A stretch of DNA of 7,926 nucleotides from assembly GCA_947504795.1 (NCBI GenBank), contig CANNJG010000088.1:1-7926 (forward strand). Direction: 5' to 3'. A model generated the notes under the pieces. The model worked only from the letters and a program-made list of their open reading frames with translations, was not told the origin of the DNA and made no database searches. Of this stretch, positions 6,130 to 7,926 are shown piece after piece. How positions within the stretch are numbered: position 1 is the stretch's first letter; each line of letters opens with the position of its first letter. The DNA comes from Legionellaceae bacterium. GTDB taxonomy: Bacteria; Pseudomonadota; Gammaproteobacteria; Legionellales; Legionellaceae. The translations under genes were made by a program, and so were the position numbers.

Positions 6130-6238
6130 CAGGACTTACGAAAACCTGACTAAAACAGAAGGATTTCGTGGCTCGTTAATTAGGTGGTTTTCCATTTTGT
6201 TCGATTGACCTGCAAGTCAGGGGGTTTTGTAAGCCCTG
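6130..6238. repeat. palindromic MITE-like element, ~109 bases
   Basis: The left end, CAGGACTTACGAAAACC followed by TGACT (6130-6151), matches the inverted right end (6215-6238 read on the minus strand: CAGGGCTTACAAAACCCC then CTGACT) except for three substitutions and a two-base gap. Weaker complementarity continues inward, with AACAGAAGGA on the left against AACAAAATGGA on the inverted right. CAGG-ACTTACG-type ends resemble the termini of some DDE-transposase insertion sequences. It is far too small to encode a transposase. No clear target-site duplication flanks it. It begins 42 bases upstream of the ATPase start codon, so it may affect that gene's expression. An ancient hairpin repeat or a regulatory cruciform is the alternative. 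Confidence 0.55.
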
Positions 6239-6480
6239 TTCAGTTTAGCATGATCAAAAAAATAGCAAAATAATAATATTATTTGATTTGTGTCGCATAA
6301 TAAAGCCACCTGTAAGACCGATGGTGCTGAGAGAGAGATTTATCTGAAAATTCCAATGACCGTTAAAATCTTTCTTTTGCATTCGATGATCTCTATGAGA
6401 TCGCACGTATTTTATTCGGATTTTTACCGGGAGGTCAATATCTTTTTTTTAATCCTGATCCTATTGATCAAATATGTGCG

Positions 6481-6532
6481 GGCTTCAATCCTTTTTTTCC
6501 TAGCCCACAATCTAAAAAAAAGGGTTGAAGCC
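6481..6532. repeat. 18-bp hairpin with A/T tracts downstream of the glycosyltransferase gene
   Basis: GGCTTCAATCCTTTTTTT (6481-6498) pairs with the inverted copy at 6515-6532, with one T-G wobble and a 16-base loop. On the minus strand the arm GGCTTCAACCC runs into eight T residues about 50 bases past the glycosyltransferase stop codon, so the hairpin could act as its terminator or as a 3'-end stabiliser. The T-run lies inside the stem rather than after it, which is not the canonical arrangement. A degenerate transposon-derived repeat is another option. Confidence 0.5.
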
Positions 6533-6572
6533 GCCTTATGCCTCATCGGACGGAGGAGTTATGAGACCCCTT

Positions 6573-7631
6573 CTACTCACTGACCAACACAGTCCCATCG
6601 ATAAATTGCTGAGCAACAATTTCCCATGTGTAATGATTCTGAATATAAGAATATCGTTTTGTTTTTGTTCCCGGTGCGTTTAATGCGTGCTTCGCGGCAT
6701 TTGACAGGTCCATGTCCATACAGCCTAAAAAAGGCTGGGTAATAATATCTTTTGGGCCCATGACAGGATACGCCGCAACAGGAATACCGCATGAAAGTGC
6801 TTCTATAATCACCATTCCAAAGGTGTCTGTTTTTGAAGGAAACACAAAAACATCAGCACCTCGATAATAACTGGCTAACTCGTGACCCGTTTTTTTACCG
6901 AAGAAATAGGTGTTAGGAAATAGTTTTTTAAGCGCATTAAGTGCTGGGCCATCACCGACAACAACTGTACTTCCGTGCCAAGGCATACTCAAAAAAGACT
7001 CAATGTTTTTTTCAATCGCAACTCGTCCCACGTATAAAGCAATGGGTCTAGGCAAATCTTGTAGTGCTTTTGGCCCCCCAGGGTTGAAAACATTTGTTAA
7101 AACGCCACAACCCAAACGTGGTAGTGGCATCTTAAAGTGCCAGGATCGAAGTTGTTCTTCGAGACTGGATGTTCCTACCATGACTTGAGCAGCCGCACTA
7201 TGAAACTTCCTAAGCACCCAGATCCCCAAATTGAAAGTGCAATGATCTAATCCCGGCATAAATTTCTCGACACGCATGGCAGCATAGACTGGATGGTGTG
7301 TATGAAAGCACGTGCTAAAACGAATGTTTTTTTTGCGACAATAGCGTCGAGCCGCATAACCCAGAGGCCCTTCGGTGGCAATGTGTAGCGTATCAAACTC
7401 ATAGGCTTCAATCAGGCGTTTTAGGTGTCTATAAGGAAAAACAGCAAGTCTAATTTCTGGATAACCTGGCATAGGGAGCTGTCTTGAAAACTGTTTAGGG
7501 TGAATAATCTGAACGGTGTGGCCCTGCGCCTCTAGTATGGGGATAATCGTCTCATAAGTACGAACAATCCCATTTACTTGAGGATGCCATGCGTCTGTAA
7601 TGATCAGAAATTTTCGACCTTCAAAGGCCAT
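6573..7631 (-). CDS. GT4-family glycosyltransferase (family 1-type, GT-B fold)
   Basis: A cytosolic or membrane-associated retaining glycosyltransferase, 352 residues from ATG 7631. That start is preceded by GGAG with a six-base gap; the upstream in-frame ATG at 7643 overlaps this ribosome site and has none of its own. N-terminal acceptor half: FLIITDAWHPQVNGIVRT (8-25), HIATEGPLGYAARRYC (83-98), CFHTHHPVYAAMR (108-120). C-terminal nucleotide-sugar half: ALYVGRVAIEKNIESFL (198-214), with the usual phosphate-contacting Arg203 and Lys208; VVVGDGPALNALKK (223-236); and ADVFVFPSKTDTFGMVIIEA LSCGIPVAA (259-287), with the conserved Glu277. The DAWHPQVNG N-terminus matches a proteobacterial group annotated as mannosyl- or glycolipid-synthesising transferases, related to SqdX/MgtA enzymes. 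The sugar and acceptor cannot be decided here; a glycolipid or envelope polysaccharide is likely. The gene stands alone, divergent from the tRNA-Val gene. Confidence 0.88.
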   Translation of the reverse strand: MAFEGRKFLIITDAWHPQVNGIVRTYETIIPILEAQGHTVQIIHPKQFSRQLPMPGYPEIRLAVFPYRHLKRLIEAYEFDTLHIATEGPLGYAARRYCRKKNIRFSTCFHTHHPVYAAMRVEKFMPGLDHCTFNLGIWVLRKFHSAAAQVMVGTSSLEEQLRSWHFKMPLPRLGCGVLTNVFNPGGPKALQDLPRPIALYVGRVAIEKNIESFLSMPWHGSTVVVGDGPALNALKKLFPNTYFFGKKTGHELASYYRGADVFVFPSKTDTFGMVIIEALSCGIPVAAYPVMGPKDIITQPFLGCMDMDLSNAAKHALNAPGTKTKRYSYIQNHYTWEIVAQQFIDGTVLVSE

Positions 7632-7689
7632 AAAACACTCCATTTTGAACTATGAAAATGTTGAGGGTCGATCCACCCTTTTTGATTAA

Positions 7690-7717
7690 AGTTTAGTTTC
7701 TGGATGTTGACCTTCAA
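7690..7717 (-). promoter_or_regulatory. possible promoter of the glycosyltransferase gene
   Basis: On the minus strand TTGAAG (7712-7717) and TAAACT (7690-7695) are separated by 16 bases, giving a leader of about 50 bases. The leader would contain a small dyad, AGGGT with ACCCT (7664-7668 and 7675-7679). On the plus strand that dyad is followed by five T residues, but no plus-strand gene precedes it, so I do not call it a terminator. Confidence 0.35.
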
Positions 7718-7737
7718 AGTCTAGATTTCAATATAAT
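7707..7737 (+). promoter_or_regulatory. possible distal promoter toward tRNA-Val
   Basis: TTGACC (7707-7712) and a perfect TATAAT (7732-7737) face the tRNA gene, with a long 19-base spacer. It would be a second start site about 80 bases upstream of the main tRNA promoter and overlaps the -35 of the proposed leftward promoter. Confidence 0.3.
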
Positions 7738-7787
7738 CGACAATTCTAAAACAAGCTTCAAGTTTTAATGCTTCAGTTCCTTTGATA

Positions 7788-7816
7788 TTGACGCTTGCAC
7801 CTACTCGTACTATACT
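7788..7816 (+). promoter_or_regulatory. sigma-70 promoter of tRNA-Val
   Basis: TTGACG (7788-7793), a 17-base spacer and TATACT (7811-7816) form a near-consensus promoter. The predicted start is near 7823, giving a leader of about 38 bases before the mature tRNA. Such strong promoters are normal for tRNA genes. Confidence 0.8.
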
Positions 7817-7860
7817 CGCTCACTTCAGTAATTTTAAGTGCGATTAGAATTTGCGAATTT

Positions 7861-7926
7861 AGGCACGTAGCTCAGTGGTAGAGCACCACCTTGACATGGT
7901 GGTGGTCGGTGGTTCGATCCCACTCG
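7861..7926 (+). tRNA. tRNA-Val, anticodon GAC (3' end cut by window)
   Basis: The cloverleaf is clear: acceptor AGGCACG (7861-7867), D-stem GCTC with GAGC, anticodon stem CCACC with GGTGG around the loop TTGACAT (anticodon GAC), and T-stem GGTGG with CCACT around TTCGATC. The last two bases, CG, begin to pair with the acceptor; the remaining acceptor bases and any CCA lie beyond the window. GAC reads the valine codons GUC and GUU. Confidence 0.95.

Larger units (their letters stand above)
6088..6572. other. gene-poor spacer between ATPase and glycosyltransferase genes
   Basis: This 485-base spacer holds a palindromic element (6130-6238), an AT-rich stretch (6239-6480) and a long hairpin (6481-6532), each listed or discussed separately. 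The AT-rich stretch contains only a small dyad, GATCTC (6388-6393) with GAGATC (6397-6402), and T-runs. A GTG-started frame on the plus strand (6290-6583) crosses the hairpin and the end of the glycosyltransferase gene. It has no ribosome site and a composition that follows the local T-runs, so I do not call it a gene. No sound promoter for the ATPase gene is visible; TAAAAT-like sequence near 6114-6119 on the minus strand lacks a good -35. Confidence 0.5.

Noticed and set aside
6290..6583. 97-codon plus-strand frame starting with GTG
   Set aside because: No ribosome site, composition dictated by local T-runs, runs through the long hairpin and overlaps the end of the glycosyltransferase gene; no recognisable family.
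7632..7643. Upstream ATG (7643) for the glycosyltransferase
   Set aside because: It overlaps the GGAG ribosome site that serves ATG 7631, and has no ribosome site itself.
7664..7683. Plus-strand terminator (AGGGT/ACCCT followed by five T)
   Set aside because: Only five base pairs, and no plus-strand gene ends upstream of it.
1..7926. CRISPR array, integrase or attachment site near tRNA-Val
   Set aside because: No regularly spaced repeats were seen, no integrase gene is present, and the tRNA 3' end, where an att site would lie, is outside the window.

Overview
The window looks like chromosome of a Legionellales-type gammaproteobacterium (Legionella/Coxiella relatives). The strongest pointer is a tandem pair of Lpg1974-type (Legionella_OMP) outer-membrane proteins, a family concentrated in that order. 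Moderate-to-low GC with AT-rich spacers, a serine permease, and a stand-alone ATPase with a long disordered tail resembling a secreted effector all fit an amoeba-associated or intracellular lifestyle. The species cannot be named from the sequence.

Layout. Bases 1-66 (minus) are the first codons of an EamA/DMT-type permease cut by the window edge. After a ~300-base spacer with a small GC-rich patch come three plus-strand genes: an SdaC-type serine permease (429-1712) and two paralogous outer-membrane proteins (1810-2811 and 2804-3883) that overlap by 8 bases and are probably translationally coupled. An XRE-family regulator (3917-4408, minus) converges on them. A GHKL-ATPase protein (4765-6087, minus) and a GT4 glycosyltransferase (6573-7631, minus) follow, separated by a 485-base spacer holding a palindromic MITE-like element and a long A/T-tract hairpin. 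The window ends in a 3'-truncated tRNA-Val(GAC) with a near-consensus sigma-70 promoter.

The most interesting part is 4409-4764. Two divergent sigma-70-like promoters, one reading left into the XRE gene and one reading right, flank a perfect 12-bp inverted repeat almost exactly midway. The rightward promoter (TTGACA, 16 bp, TAAAAT) has no convincing gene in front of it. Instead the next ~176 bases can fold into a 5' hairpin, a long bulged hairpin and a strong intrinsic terminator. This is a good candidate for an undescribed small RNA. Three GGA triplets fall in the parts predicted to be unpaired, as in CsrA/RsmA-binding sponge RNAs, but that role is inference.

How the genes may work together. 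The permease and outer-membrane genes suggest nutrient uptake and cell-envelope functions. The XRE gene, palindrome and RNA form a plausible regulatory module. The ATPase protein converges on that module with no demonstrated functional link.
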